DNA of 57,214 nt, from assembly GCF_000482725.1 (NCBI RefSeq), contig NZ_AXWP01000041.1, forward strand, positions 15,699 through 72,912, read 5' to 3'. The position numbers and the translations under genes were made by a program. The DNA comes from Psychromonas arctica DSM 14288 (lineage in GTDB: Bacteria; Pseudomonadota; Gammaproteobacteria; Enterobacterales; Psychromonadaceae). Under the pieces are notes generated by a model, which saw only the letters and a program-made list of their open reading frames with translations, ran no database searches and had not been told where the DNA came from. This document shows positions 26,392 through 34,819 of the stretch, in pieces (positions within the stretch are counted from its first letter, which is position 1; each line of letters begins with the position of its first letter).

Positions 26392-27386
26392 AGCGCCAGC
26401 AATGGTTAGGAGCGACAGGTATATCGCTGATGTGTTTACTACTTATTGTGGCGTTAGTCATTCACTTATCAATTGGTACTAAAGTCATCTTTATTTCTGA
26501 TATTTTGCACTCTTTCTACACATACAATGAAGATAACTTTGACCATTTGATCATACAAGAATTACGCCTGCCACGCGCGATGATCGCTATTTGCGTCGGA
26601 GCCTGTTTAGCGGTTGCAGGCGCTTTAATGCAAGGTGTCACGCGCAATCCACTCGCGGATCCAAGTTTGTTAGGCATGATGACGGGAGGCGCTTTAGCGG
26701 TAGTTTATTGGTCTACCTTTGTCACTAATGCATCATTAATATGGTTACCTGTTGTAGCAGCCGTTGGTGCACTCATTAGTGCGATCATTGTTTGGAATAT
26801 TGCCGCTCGAACTCATAGCGGTATTACGCCACTTAGCCTGATTTTATCAGGGGCCGCATTTACGGCTTTTTCGGGTGCTTTACTTGCCATCCACCATCTA
26901 TTAGATGAACAAACCTTTGAAGAAATGAGAACGTGGTTAGTTGGTTCATTATTAGCCAGTAATATTGAGACACTATATTGGTGCATTCCCTGGATAGTAG
27001 TCGGTTTAATCGGGGCAATCGTCTTAGCTCCTAGTGTGACGGCCTTATCCATGGGCGAAGAGATCGCAACGGGTTTAGGTATCAACGTCCGCCGCCGTAA
27101 ATGGCAACTTCTAGTGTGTATCGTCATCTTAACTTCAGCGGCTATCGCTCTCGCGGGCCCCTTGGGGTTTATCGGTTTAGTGATCCCGCACGTAGTGCGT
27201 TTTATAGTGGGTGCGGATTATCGGTGGATCATTCCCTACTCAATACTACTTGGTGCAGTTTATTTGTTATCTATTGATAGCCTTGCAAGATGGTTAATAC
27301 AACCACAAGAGATCGCAACAGGTTTGATTACTATATTAATGGGTGCGCCTTTGTTTATTTGGTTAGTCAAAGTGAAGGTACGCTAA
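26388..27386 (+). CDS. Siderophore ABC permease (FecCD family), first
   Basis: A 332-residue permease with about nine to ten hydrophobic helices. RLPRAMIAICVGACLAVAGA and MQGVTRNPLADPSLLGM (about 80-96) are FecCD signatures, and GPLGFIGLVIPHVVR (about 257-271) is the loop that contacts the ATPase. It forms a heterodimer with the next gene product, as in FecC-FecD or FepD-FepG. The next start overlaps this stop by one base. Confidence 0.93.
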   Translation: MKRQQWLGATGISLMCLLLIVALVIHLSIGTKVIFISDILHSFYTYNEDNFDHLIIQELRLPRAMIAICVGACLAVAGALMQGVTRNPLADPSLLGMMTGGALAVVYWSTFVTNASLIWLPVVAAVGALISAIIVWNIAARTHSGITPLSLILSGAAFTAFSGALLAIHHLLDEQTFEEMRTWLVGSLLASNIETLYWCIPWIVVGLIGAIVLAPSVTALSMGEEIATGLGINVRRRKWQLLVCIVILTSAAIALAGPLGFIGLVIPHVVRFIVGADYRWIIPYSILLGAVYLLSIDSLARWLIQPQEIATGLITILMGAPLFIWLVKVKVR

Positions 27387-28420
27387 TGACCATGTCAATT
27401 CGATTATGTAAACAAAAAATATCATTTCAAGTAACTAAAATCGCAGCAATCTACACAACCTGTTTATTACTCGCTTTAATTGCTGTTTTTATGTTTAGCC
27501 TGATAAGTGGCAGTTACCAACTTTCCTTAGTAGACAGCTTTTTCAGTCTAATACAACAACAGCCATGGATCAGCGACTCACAGGCTACGTTGATTATTTG
27601 GGAGTTTCGCTTACCCAGAAGTTTAGTGGCGATTTTTAGCGGTGCTTTGTTTGCCCTGTCAGGCACATTATTACAAAATATGACGCGGAACCCCTTGGCT
27701 GATCCAAGTCTAGTAGGCATTAGCCAAGGAGCAGCATTGGCCGTGGTAACGCTAACTATTTTGTTCCCTGATTATATTGATGGCTGGCGAGAAATATCAG
27801 CTTTTATAGGTGCGATTGCAGTTGCAGGTATTATCCAATTATTACGCGGCAAAGGTAACTCACTAAAGTTTATTTTATTAGGGGTAGGAGTCGCTGCTTT
27901 CATCAGTGCGCTTATTTCTACTCTATTAACATACGGAAAATTACAATCTGCCATGTCGGCACTCTCATGGTTAGCAGGCAGCACCAATACAAGCAACTGG
28001 CATGATGTAAACGCTTTAGGCTTGGCTTGTATTGTTTTAATGCTACTAGCGATAAGCCAAGCCAGAACAATGATAGTGATTAGTTTAGGTGATGAGGTCG
28101 CTGTTGGTTTAGGTGTTAATTTAAGGAAAACCATGTTGTTACAGCTTGCTACCTCCGTAGCTGCAGCTGCGATTGCAACTGCGATTGTAGGACCGCTGGG
28201 CTTTATCGGTTTATTAGCCCCACATTTGGCAAGAAAAATCCCCCACAACGGTCCGGCCAACCACTTACTATTGAGCACATTGGTAGGGGCAATATTAGTA
28301 TTATCAGCCGATATTATAGGCAGAACTCTTTTTGCTCCGACACAGATAGCCGCAGGTTTGGTGACCTCATTAGTTGGTGCCCCCTTATTTGCTTATTTAT
28401 TAATAAAAAAACAATTTTAA
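27386..28420 (+). CDS. Siderophore ABC permease (FecCD family), second
   Basis: A 344-residue permease with the same signatures as its neighbour: FRLPRSLVAIFSGALFALSG, LQNMTRNPLADPSLVGIS and GPLGFIGLLAPHLAR. An upstream in-frame extension to 27290 lies inside the first permease gene; ATG 27386 in the TAATG overlap with GAAGG upstream is the better start. The 32% or so longer N-terminal tail before helix one is hydrophilic and basic. It completes the membrane part of the importer. Confidence 0.92.
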   Translation: MTMSIRLCKQKISFQVTKIAAIYTTCLLLALIAVFMFSLISGSYQLSLVDSFFSLIQQQPWISDSQATLIIWEFRLPRSLVAIFSGALFALSGTLLQNMTRNPLADPSLVGISQGAALAVVTLTILFPDYIDGWREISAFIGAIAVAGIIQLLRGKGNSLKFILLGVGVAAFISALISTLLTYGKLQSAMSALSWLAGSTNTSNWHDVNALGLACIVLMLLAISQARTMIVISLGDEVAVGLGVNLRKTMLLQLATSVAAAAIATAIVGPLGFIGLLAPHLARKIPHNGPANHLLLSTLVGAILVLSADIIGRTLFAPTQIAAGLVTSLVGAPLFAYLLIKKQF

Positions 28421-28433
28421 AAAAGGAATAGAT

Positions 28434-29354
28434 ATGAAATGGATAATTGGCTTAATGAGTTTATGCTTTAGCCTCTCAGTGCTAGCTTTTCCAACCACTC
28501 TAGCGCATAAATACGGCACCATCGAGATCGACAGACAACCAAGTCGCGTTGTGATTGTTGGTCATCTTGACCAAGATGATGTTTTATCTTTTGCTGTCAA
28601 ACCATTAGCAATACGTGATTGGTATGGCAACCAACCCTTTGCGGTTTGGCCTTGGGCACAAACCTTATTAGGCGACAGCAACCCCGTCATATTGGATGCT
28701 AGAATACTCGATTACGAAGCTATTGCCGCATTAAAACCAGATATCATTATCGGTGTATCTTCGGCAATGAATGAAAAAGAATATTTAAAATTAAATGCAA
28801 TTGCTCCCACTTTAGCACCACCAGCTGGATATGAGGATTGGACAATTCCATGGAATATCAGGCATTTAATAATAGGTAAAGCATTGGGGTATCAAGCACT
28901 TGCAGAACAACATATTCAATCTTTACAACAAAAATTAACACAAGCCAAAAGCGCTCATCCCGAATTTAAAAATAAAACCGCTAGCGTTGCATTTTATTAC
29001 AATAAACAACCCGGCGCGTATGCAACTAAAGACTTACGTTCTGGTTTTTTAATGGATCTAGGTTTTGTTATTCCTCCTGAAATTGATCAAATAGCAGGAG
29101 ATGCTTTTTATGCGTCATTCAGTGAAGAGCGTTTGGATATTTTAGATAATGATATTGTAGTGTGGTTGGCTTCCCAAGAAACCATTGAAAGTGCAAGTAC
29201 CAGTGTTTTTCGTAAACGTCTGCCCTTTTATAAAAATAAAAAAGAATACTTTACCGGTGACCTAGTTGGCGGTGCTTTTTCATTCTTTAGTTACTTATCG
29301 ATTCAATATTTATTAGATGAAATGCTGCCAGAGATGTCCAAAATAACCAAATAA
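28434..29354 (+). CDS. Periplasmic ferric siderophore-binding protein (FepB/FecB type)
   Basis: A 306-residue binding protein with a signal peptide (MKWIIGLMSLCFSLSVLAF). The two-lobe class III fold is suggested by QPSRVVIVGHLDQDDVLSF, where such proteins begin, and by ALKPDIIIGVSS and WLASQETIES later. It would carry the siderophore from receptor to permease. AAAAAGGAA precedes the ATG. It is the last gene of the iron operon; no strong terminator is seen right after it, and the SWIM fragment begins 125 bases on. Confidence 0.9.
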   Translation: MKWIIGLMSLCFSLSVLAFPTTLAHKYGTIEIDRQPSRVVIVGHLDQDDVLSFAVKPLAIRDWYGNQPFAVWPWAQTLLGDSNPVILDARILDYEAIAALKPDIIIGVSSAMNEKEYLKLNAIAPTLAPPAGYEDWTIPWNIRHLIIGKALGYQALAEQHIQSLQQKLTQAKSAHPEFKNKTASVAFYYNKQPGAYATKDLRSGFLMDLGFVIPPEIDQIAGDAFYASFSEERLDILDNDIVVWLASQETIESASTSVFRKRLPFYKNKKEYFTGDLVGGAFSFFSYLSIQYLLDEMLPEMSKITK

Positions 29355-29478
29355 GGAACAAACTCTAATGTCATGACAGTTAGAATTAGATGCAACTTAA
29401 TTCAGAACGTATGCGTTCTAAATTAAATGCATCAGCAACAATAGCTTGAAGAAAGGGCTACGATTTTTGAACACTACC

Positions 29479-29706
29479 AAAAGCAATCAGAAAAATACTC
29501 TTTGAATAGTTTCAGCATATTAGGTTTTTGTTTATACATTTGGCCAGTTTTCGCAACCGTCTGATTAAAAGTCTCAGCTCAGTATTATTTGCAGTTAAGG
29601 TTCGTTTTAATTTGAGCAGTAAATCCGTGGTTTCTTGGCAAGCGGAATGATTGGTTTGTTCAATGAACGAGCCGACAACACGTTGATATAGAACAATACA
29701 ATCATT
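29479..29706 (-). pseudogene. Decayed copy of the 3' end of the SWIM zinc-finger gene
   Basis: This segment aligns along its length with 18357-18582, the last about 75 codons of the SWIM protein, at very roughly 80% identity by eye. Shared blocks include AATCCGTGG, GAGCCGACAACACGTTG and AATACAATCATT. Small deletions (for example at the TCAGCTC segment) shift the frame, so it cannot code. It marks the right flank of the siderophore locus, in the same orientation as the intact SWIM gene relative to the DUF4136 gene. Confidence 0.9.
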
Positions 29707-29782
29707 GTTCAGCCATAACAGCCGATAATTTTAGACCAGAAGTTTAAATAAAAAAGTCTTTGAACCGTATCCGGACTTCGCC

Positions 29783-29800
29783 CCCCTACTTAAGTAGGGG
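29783..29800. repeat. 18-bp perfect palindrome between convergent operons
   Basis: CCCCTACTTAAGTAGGGG is fully self-complementary. It lies between the convergent iron operon and the minus-strand ABC transporter. On the plus strand CTTGTTGGGTTTTATTTTC follows, a loose T-rich tail, so it might serve as a bidirectional terminator. It could equally be the remnant of a mobile-element end; the flanking GTCCGGATACGGTTC (minus strand) is not explained. Confidence 0.5.
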
Positions 29801-29839
29801 CTTGTTGGGTTTTATTTTCAAAAACAACAAATAAAACGG

Positions 29840-30691
29840 CTATTTACCAAGTTTGGAAAGCATTTCAGGTTTCATGAATTTATGAATAATTACCATAAAT
29901 AAAATAGAAGGAGCAAGTAAAATCAATGCGGTAATAGATGCAATTTGATAATTCCCCTCCATGCTCGCGGTATACAGTAAAAGTGGCAAAGTATTAATGT
30001 TTGGAGAGCCTACAAAAAAGGTCCCTGTAAACTCATCTAATGACTCCAAGAATACAAAAATACAGCTGGCAACAAGTCCAGGAGCAGCCTGAGGCAAAAC
30101 AATATGAAAAAATGTATAGATAGGTCCTGCACCTAAATTACGAGAGGCGCGTTCCAACATTGGATCTGTGGAGCTAAATGCAGCCACACTGATCCAAATA
30201 GAAAACATCAAACCATGCACACTGTGCACTAAAACCACTCCTAGCAACGTACCATTTAGGCCGAAGTCATAAAAAAGTCGAGCAATATTCATATACACGG
30301 TCAGGTTTGGAAAAGCCTGTGGGATCAAAAAAAGTAACATCCAAAACACACGAAATGGCATACTATTTTTAGAAAGTGCGTACCCTGCTGGCACAGAAAC
30401 TAACAGGCAAACAACCACTGTTAATATTGCAATTAACAGGCTAGTCAGCAATGAACCAGATACATCACTGTAAGGATTGAACACTTGTAGCCAGTATTTA
30501 ACCCCCCATTGCGAAGGTAGCGAGTTTGGAAAATACCAACTTTCTGTTACTGTCCAAATGAGTAGGTTTACAATAGGACCGAACATCGCCAAAGCGAGCA
30601 GTAATATGAACAGACTTTGTAACCAAAAACTGAAACGTACACTGTAGATACTAATTCCACTAAAATAATACTGTTTTTGTGTAGCAATCAT
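29840..30691 (-). CDS. ABC transporter permease, PotC-like (second transporter)
   Basis: A 283-residue inner-membrane permease with about six helices. EAA loop ERASRNLGAGPIYTFFHIVLP lies near residues 178-198. The frame is open from 30751, but ATG 30691 overlaps the upstream permease stop by four bases (ATGA), the usual coupling signal. With the gene at 30688-31524 it forms the channel of the putative phosphodiester transporter. It is the last gene of the operon. Confidence 0.9.
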   Translation of the reverse strand: MIATQKQYYFSGISIYSVRFSFWLQSLFILLLALAMFGPIVNLLIWTVTESWYFPNSLPSQWGVKYWLQVFNPYSDVSGSLLTSLLIAILTVVVCLLVSVPAGYALSKNSMPFRVFWMLLFLIPQAFPNLTVYMNIARLFYDFGLNGTLLGVVLVHSVHGLMFSIWISVAAFSSTDPMLERASRNLGAGPIYTFFHIVLPQAAPGLVASCIFVFLESLDEFTGTFFVGSPNINTLPLLLYTASMEGNYQIASITALILLAPSILFMVIIHKFMKPEMLSKLGK

Positions 30692-31524
30692 GAAATAGCT
30701 CCTTTGTCTTTCAAATTCTGGCGTAAGTAAAAGTAAGCCAATCCACCACATATACAGTACGAAACTAGGCCAAGTGCATTTGCAACATGATAATCGCCAT
30801 AAGAATTAACTCGAAATGCCATATCGGCAGTCATCATCGTAGGCGTACCTGTACCTATCATTAGTGGAACTGAAAGCACTGACATAATAGTTACCGTCGA
30901 TAACACCATAGCAATCCCTATACTTGCAGTAATTTGAGGTAATATTATTTGAACTAAAACTCGAAACCTAGATGCACCTAAATTACGTGCGGCTTGGATT
31001 TGAGAGTCGTCTAAAGCGGCCATTGCGCCAGATATTAATAACGTAGAAAATGCCATTTGTTTCCAAACAAATGTAATAATGATCCCTCCCCAACCTAGAA
31101 AAGAGATTGTTTCCATAGGAGTTAACAATCCAGATTCGATAAATGCATTATTCATTAATCCATTCTTTGCCAAAAATGTACGCATCATTTGTGCCGTTAC
31201 AATAAAAGGAATAAACAACGGTAAACGATAAAGAAAAGCCAGTAAGCCCACTAAAGAACGAAAAGGCGATAAAGTGATAAGTGCTGCAATAGTCACTGAT
31301 AAACTTGCTAAAATAGACACTGAAACGAATACAATAAAAATAGTAAATAACATGTCTTTTGAATATAGATCAAAAGCTTTATACAAATGTGTCAATGTGA
31401 AACCTCCACCATCTAATGTAACGGCGGAATAAAGTGAGAAGCAAAGTGGATATAAAAAGAAGATGCCAACCATCAAAGCGGCAGGAGCGACTAACCAAAG
31501 ATTGTGTGATTGCATTTGACGCAT
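30688..31524 (-). CDS. ABC transporter permease, PotB-like (second transporter)
   Basis: A 278-residue permease with about six helices and EAA loop QAARNLGASRFRVLVQIILP (about 182-201). The N terminus LWLVAPAALMVGIFFLYPL is typical of this permease class. It lies 84 bases after the binding-protein gene and is translationally coupled to the next permease. Sequence alone does not name the substrate. Confidence 0.9.
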   Translation of the reverse strand: MRQMQSHNLWLVAPAALMVGIFFLYPLCFSLYSAVTLDGGGFTLTHLYKAFDLYSKDMLFTIFIVFVSVSILASLSVTIAALITLSPFRSLVGLLAFLYRLPLFIPFIVTAQMMRTFLAKNGLMNNAFIESGLLTPMETISFLGWGGIIITFVWKQMAFSTLLISGAMAALDDSQIQAARNLGASRFRVLVQIILPQITASIGIAMVLSTVTIMSVLSVPLMIGTGTPTMMTADMAFRVNSYGDYHVANALGLVSYCICGGLAYFYLRQNLKDKGAIS

Positions 31525-31608
31525 ATTTTGTCCCGGTAACGTTCATAAGTTTAAATAGCTCTGAGTGATAAACTTCAGAGCATTAATCAAGTAACAGCAC
31601 TCTAAGGC

Positions 31609-32757
31609 TTAGTTAGATACTTTTCGTTCGTAACCTTCTTTTATGTCATCAAAATAAGGTCCAATTGGAAAGCTTTTTCCATACTTTGCTAAGTCATTTG
31701 GTGTAATTTCAGCAAAAAGTTTTTCCCATGTTGCATTGTCTAACTTGTTTTTAACATGCTCAGCATCAATACCTGGATACCAGTTAAAGCGTTTCACAAT
31801 ACCTTCAGCCTGTATTTCAGGACTAGTTGCTAACTCAATGAATTCACGTGCAAGTTTTGGATGTGATGCTTTTGTTGGCGTAACATAATACATAGGCTGC
31901 CCTGGCATACCGGGTGCTATCAAAGACAGTTTCAATGAAGGAGGGATTTTACCTTGTGCTTTCCAGCTGTAGAACATATCAACCCATACAGGCCCCATGA
32001 ATATTTCCCCACGATTCAGCATATCTAATGTCCCAGCATTACCTGGCGTAAAGGTAATGTTTTTATTAAACTCTTTAAGGTTTGCAAAAGCACTATCCCA
32101 CGATCCCGCAATTTCTTTTTCATAGGGAGCCGTTGATAACTTGTCAGCATTGCTACCATAGGCGTAAATCCAGCCAGTAACAAAACTCACGCCAGACATA
32201 CCATTTTTAATCCCGTTGTAACCAAAGGCTTTAGGATTTTTTTGCGTCCATGTTATTAATTCATCGTAAGATTTTGGTGGATTGGAAACAAATTCACTGT
32301 TATATGCAATCGCTGTTTGGCTATGAAACATAGGCATAACATAACCATCCACATTGACACCAAGTGCATTTTTAGCACTGTCTCGCGTAGCCAGATTACC
32401 AGTACTAATGTCTGCTCTATACTTTGAAAGCAGGCCATCCTTCACCAGCTCCCCACCTATTTTTTGGTGGACAACAGCAACATCAATATCCCAAGTAGCA
32501 AGCCCACTACTATTTTGTGCTGAAAGTTTCTCCATGATCTTATGAGAGCCTGCATCTCCTGGTCCAGTTCCAACGACCTTTACTTTCACACCAGGGTGCA
32601 TCGCCTCAAATTTTGGAGCTAAATAAGACTTAACGTAATCCACCATATGTTGGTTACCTGCAGAAACCACATTCAAAGTAGTTTGTGCATTTGCAAAACT
32701 TGAAAATTGGGTAAGACCAATAGTGGCAATTGCTACCAGTTTAGTTTTATGAAACAT
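31609..32757 (-). CDS. ABC transporter substrate-binding protein (second transporter)
   Basis: A 382-residue periplasmic binding protein. Signal peptide MFHKTKLVAIATIGLTQFSS with cleavage near ANA-QTT (residue 25). The mature N terminus LNVVSAGNQHMVDYVKSYL and VKVKVVGTGPGDAGSHKI belong to the extracellular solute-binding superfamily that includes UgpB, PotD and phosphonate/iron-type proteins. The GTGPGDAGSHK loop is glycine-rich with a lysine and a histidine, which would suit an anionic ligand; this is inference. It lies 31 bases after the ATPase gene. Confidence 0.86.
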   Translation of the reverse strand: MFHKTKLVAIATIGLTQFSSFANAQTTLNVVSAGNQHMVDYVKSYLAPKFEAMHPGVKVKVVGTGPGDAGSHKIMEKLSAQNSSGLATWDIDVAVVHQKIGGELVKDGLLSKYRADISTGNLATRDSAKNALGVNVDGYVMPMFHSQTAIAYNSEFVSNPPKSYDELITWTQKNPKAFGYNGIKNGMSGVSFVTGWIYAYGSNADKLSTAPYEKEIAGSWDSAFANLKEFNKNITFTPGNAGTLDMLNRGEIFMGPVWVDMFYSWKAQGKIPPSLKLSLIAPGMPGQPMYYVTPTKASHPKLAREFIELATSPEIQAEGIVKRFNWYPGIDAEHVKNKLDNATWEKLFAEITPNDLAKYGKSFPIGPYFDDIKEGYERKVSN

Positions 32758-32788
32758 AATTCATCCTTATTAATTTGATAGAAATGGT

Positions 32789-33853
32789 TTAGTTTTTTTC
32801 GAGTACTGAACTTTTTACGTCTGCTGCGTATATATGCAGTGCTTCGGGTAATATATGTAGAGTCACGGGAGTTTTCCCAGGCAGGTGCTTATAATGTTCT
32901 GCCTGTATTATGTGCTTCCCGCTGCGCACACTAATTCTGTAGCTATTGCCAAAAAAAACACTTTGCTCGACAGTGCCATTAATGATTAACCCCTCATTTT
33001 GTTGCTGATTTAACTCATTATTAATAGTTGCTTGCAATGATATTGAAACGTTTTCACTGCGAAAATATATACTCAGATCATCGGGAGGCAGGTTGATATT
33101 TAAACTAAAACCAGGGTCCTGAATTGGCCATACAATGTGATTATCTGCCCCCATAAAATCAGCAACAAAAGCCGTACTTGGATGATGGTAAATCTCTTCC
33201 GGCGTACCAATTTGTTCAATTTGTCCTTTATTTAATACCGCAATACGATCAGCCATTACCAACGCTTCCTCTTGATCATGAGTCACGATCAGAGAGGTAA
33301 AACCAAGTTTCTTTTGTAATGCTTTAATTTCATGGCGCACACTCAACCTAACTTTGGCATCAAGGTTCGAAAGAGGCTCATCTAATACCAAGACATCGGG
33401 CCGAATAGCTAATGCTCGCGCTAATGCGACTCGCTGTCTTTGACCTCCTGATAGTGCAGTGACTTTTTCTGCTTCTAAACCAGCCAATTTCACTACATTC
33501 AACAATTCTGCAACTCGAGTTTCGATATCTGCACGTTTTACTTTTTTAACTTTTAGCCCGTATGCAACATTTTGTTCGACAGTCATATGAGGCCAAAGCG
33601 CATAACTTTGAAACACCATGGTGATATTCCTTTGCTCTGCGGGCAATTGAGAAATAACACGTTTATCTGAAAGTATTTCTCCATGACTCAAAGGAATAAA
33701 ACCACATAACGCATTTAATAAGGTCGTTTTTCCACATCCAGAAGGACCAAGTAAAGCAATCATTTCCCCTTGCCTAACTTCTAAGTTGATATTATTCAAA
33801 ATCAACTTTTTTCCATAACCTGCCTGTAGGTCTTTTATATGTAAATGCGTCAT
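32789..33853 (-). CDS. ABC transporter ATP-binding protein (second transporter)
   Basis: A 354-residue importer ATPase: Walker A GPSGCGKTTLL, Q-loop FQSYALWPHMT, signature LSGGQRQRVALARA, Walker B VLVLDEPLSNLDA, switch His in VTHDQEEAL, then a TOBE-type C-terminal domain. It opens the minus-strand operon ATPase, binding protein, permease, permease. Its promoter shares the 173-bp region with the divergent hydrolase operon, where a LacI-type palindrome lies. Confidence 0.93.
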   Translation of the reverse strand: MTHLHIKDLQAGYGKKLILNNINLEVRQGEMIALLGPSGCGKTTLLNALCGFIPLSHGEILSDKRVISQLPAEQRNITMVFQSYALWPHMTVEQNVAYGLKVKKVKRADIETRVAELLNVVKLAGLEAEKVTALSGGQRQRVALARALAIRPDVLVLDEPLSNLDAKVRLSVRHEIKALQKKLGFTSLIVTHDQEEALVMADRIAVLNKGQIEQIGTPEEIYHHPSTAFVADFMGADNHIVWPIQDPGFSLNINLPPDDLSIYFRSENVSISLQATINNELNQQQNEGLIINGTVEQSVFFGNSYRISVRSGKHIIQAEHYKHLPGKTPVTLHILPEALHIYAADVKSSVLEKN

Positions 33854-33908
33854 GCATTGCTCCAGTGTGATAAAAAGGTTATCGGAGGTTTTTAAATTTT
33901 TTCAAAAA

Positions 33909-33924
33909 ATGAACACGTGTTCAT
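33909..33924. promoter_or_regulatory. 16-bp perfect palindrome, probable LacI-family operator
   Basis: ATGAACACGTGTTCAT is perfectly symmetric about a central CG, the form preferred by LacI/PurR-family repressors. It lies 55 bp before the ATPase gene and 102 bp before the hydrolase gene, and the LacI-type regulator is encoded in the divergent operon. It probably represses both operons. Confidence 0.75.
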
Positions 33925-33952
33925 AAATTTGTAAAAAAAATGTAACCTTTAA

Positions 33953-33980
33953 CCGACATTATGGGGACCTACTTTGTCGG
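33953..33980. promoter_or_regulatory. Inverted repeat CCGACA/TGTCGG in divergent promoter region
   Basis: CCGACA (33953-33958) and TGTCGG (33975-33980) are 16 bases apart, close to the hydrolase start. It may be a second operator or a 5' leader hairpin. Confidence 0.4.
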
Positions 33981-34026
33981 AACTTTATGACAATTCTATG
34001 AAACTAAAAAAAAATTATGAGGCAAT

Positions 34027-34809
34027 ATGAAAATTGATGTGATTGGTTGTGGTAGCGCGTTCTCAAAACACAGTAATACATCTTCAATTAGAATTATCGA
34101 TTCGCAGGAAAATCAATGGCTCGTTGACTGTGGACCAACTGTACCTAGAGCTATTTGGCAACGAGATATTGGAGTAAACGAAATACAGGTTATTTATTTT
34201 ACTCATATCCACCCTGATCATTGCTCAGGATTAGCGGCTTTAATAAACCAATGGAAAAGTTTTAAAAGAACTGAACCGTTAACCATTTTTTGCCAGACAG
34301 AACAAAAAGAACCGCTTGAAGCGTTAGTCGCATTATCAATTTGGCCAGAGAAAGTGATATGTTTCGAGATCCATTGGCAGGAAATCAGTGATTCTTTTGA
34401 GTGGAGACACTGGAAAATTGACACAGCTAATACGCAACATGAAATAAGCAACCGTGCGCTTCGTATTACAGCGGAGCAACAAACTTTATTTTTCAGTGGA
34501 GATGGTCGCCCCACTGTAGCAAGCAAAAAATTGATGAATAAGGCTGATATTGCATTTCAAGAATGTGCCTCTTTTACACCTTTACCACACAACTCTTCTC
34601 ATGGTGATTTACCAGATTGTGAACGATTATTAGTAGAAACAGATGTAAAAATCTTAGGGCTCTACCACCTATTTGATGAAGTCATCCCAAAAGTCTCTGA
34701 GGTCGTTCAATGCATACCTAGGCTATTTTTAAGTAAAGATGGATTATTCATTGATTTAGAAGACGAAAATTACATTCAAAAAATACAAACTTCTACGCTC
34801 TTGCAGTAA
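34027..34809 (+). CDS. Metallo-beta-lactamase-fold hydrolase (PhnP/RNase Z-like, possible phosphodiesterase)
   Basis: A 260-residue metal-dependent hydrolase. Motif H60-x-H62-x-D64-H65 (FTHIHPDHCSGL) is intact, with further likely metal ligands His138, Asp159 (FFSGDGRP) and His214 (GLYHLFD). The opening MKIDVIGCGSAFSKHSNTSS, with a Gly-Cys-Gly-Ser loop and an early conserved Asn-Thr-Ser-Ser, resembles the PhnP/RNase Z/PqqB branch, whose members act on phosphodiesters or cyclic phosphates. It begins the plus-strand operon hydrolase, LacI, phosphatase (gaps of 10 and 4 bases). The phosphodiesterase role is an inference from branch and neighbours. Confidence 0.75.
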   Translation: MKIDVIGCGSAFSKHSNTSSIRIIDSQENQWLVDCGPTVPRAIWQRDIGVNEIQVIYFTHIHPDHCSGLAALINQWKSFKRTEPLTIFCQTEQKEPLEALVALSIWPEKVICFEIHWQEISDSFEWRHWKIDTANTQHEISNRALRITAEQQTLFFSGDGRPTVASKKLMNKADIAFQECASFTPLPHNSSHGDLPDCERLLVETDVKILGLYHLFDEVIPKVSEVVQCIPRLFLSKDGLFIDLEDENYIQKIQTSTLLQ

Positions 34810-34819
34810 GGATAAAATC

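Noticed and set aside
27772-28278. 168-codon minus-strand frame inside the siderophore permease
   Set aside because: It is the antisense shadow of a membrane-protein gene with strong FecCD motifs.
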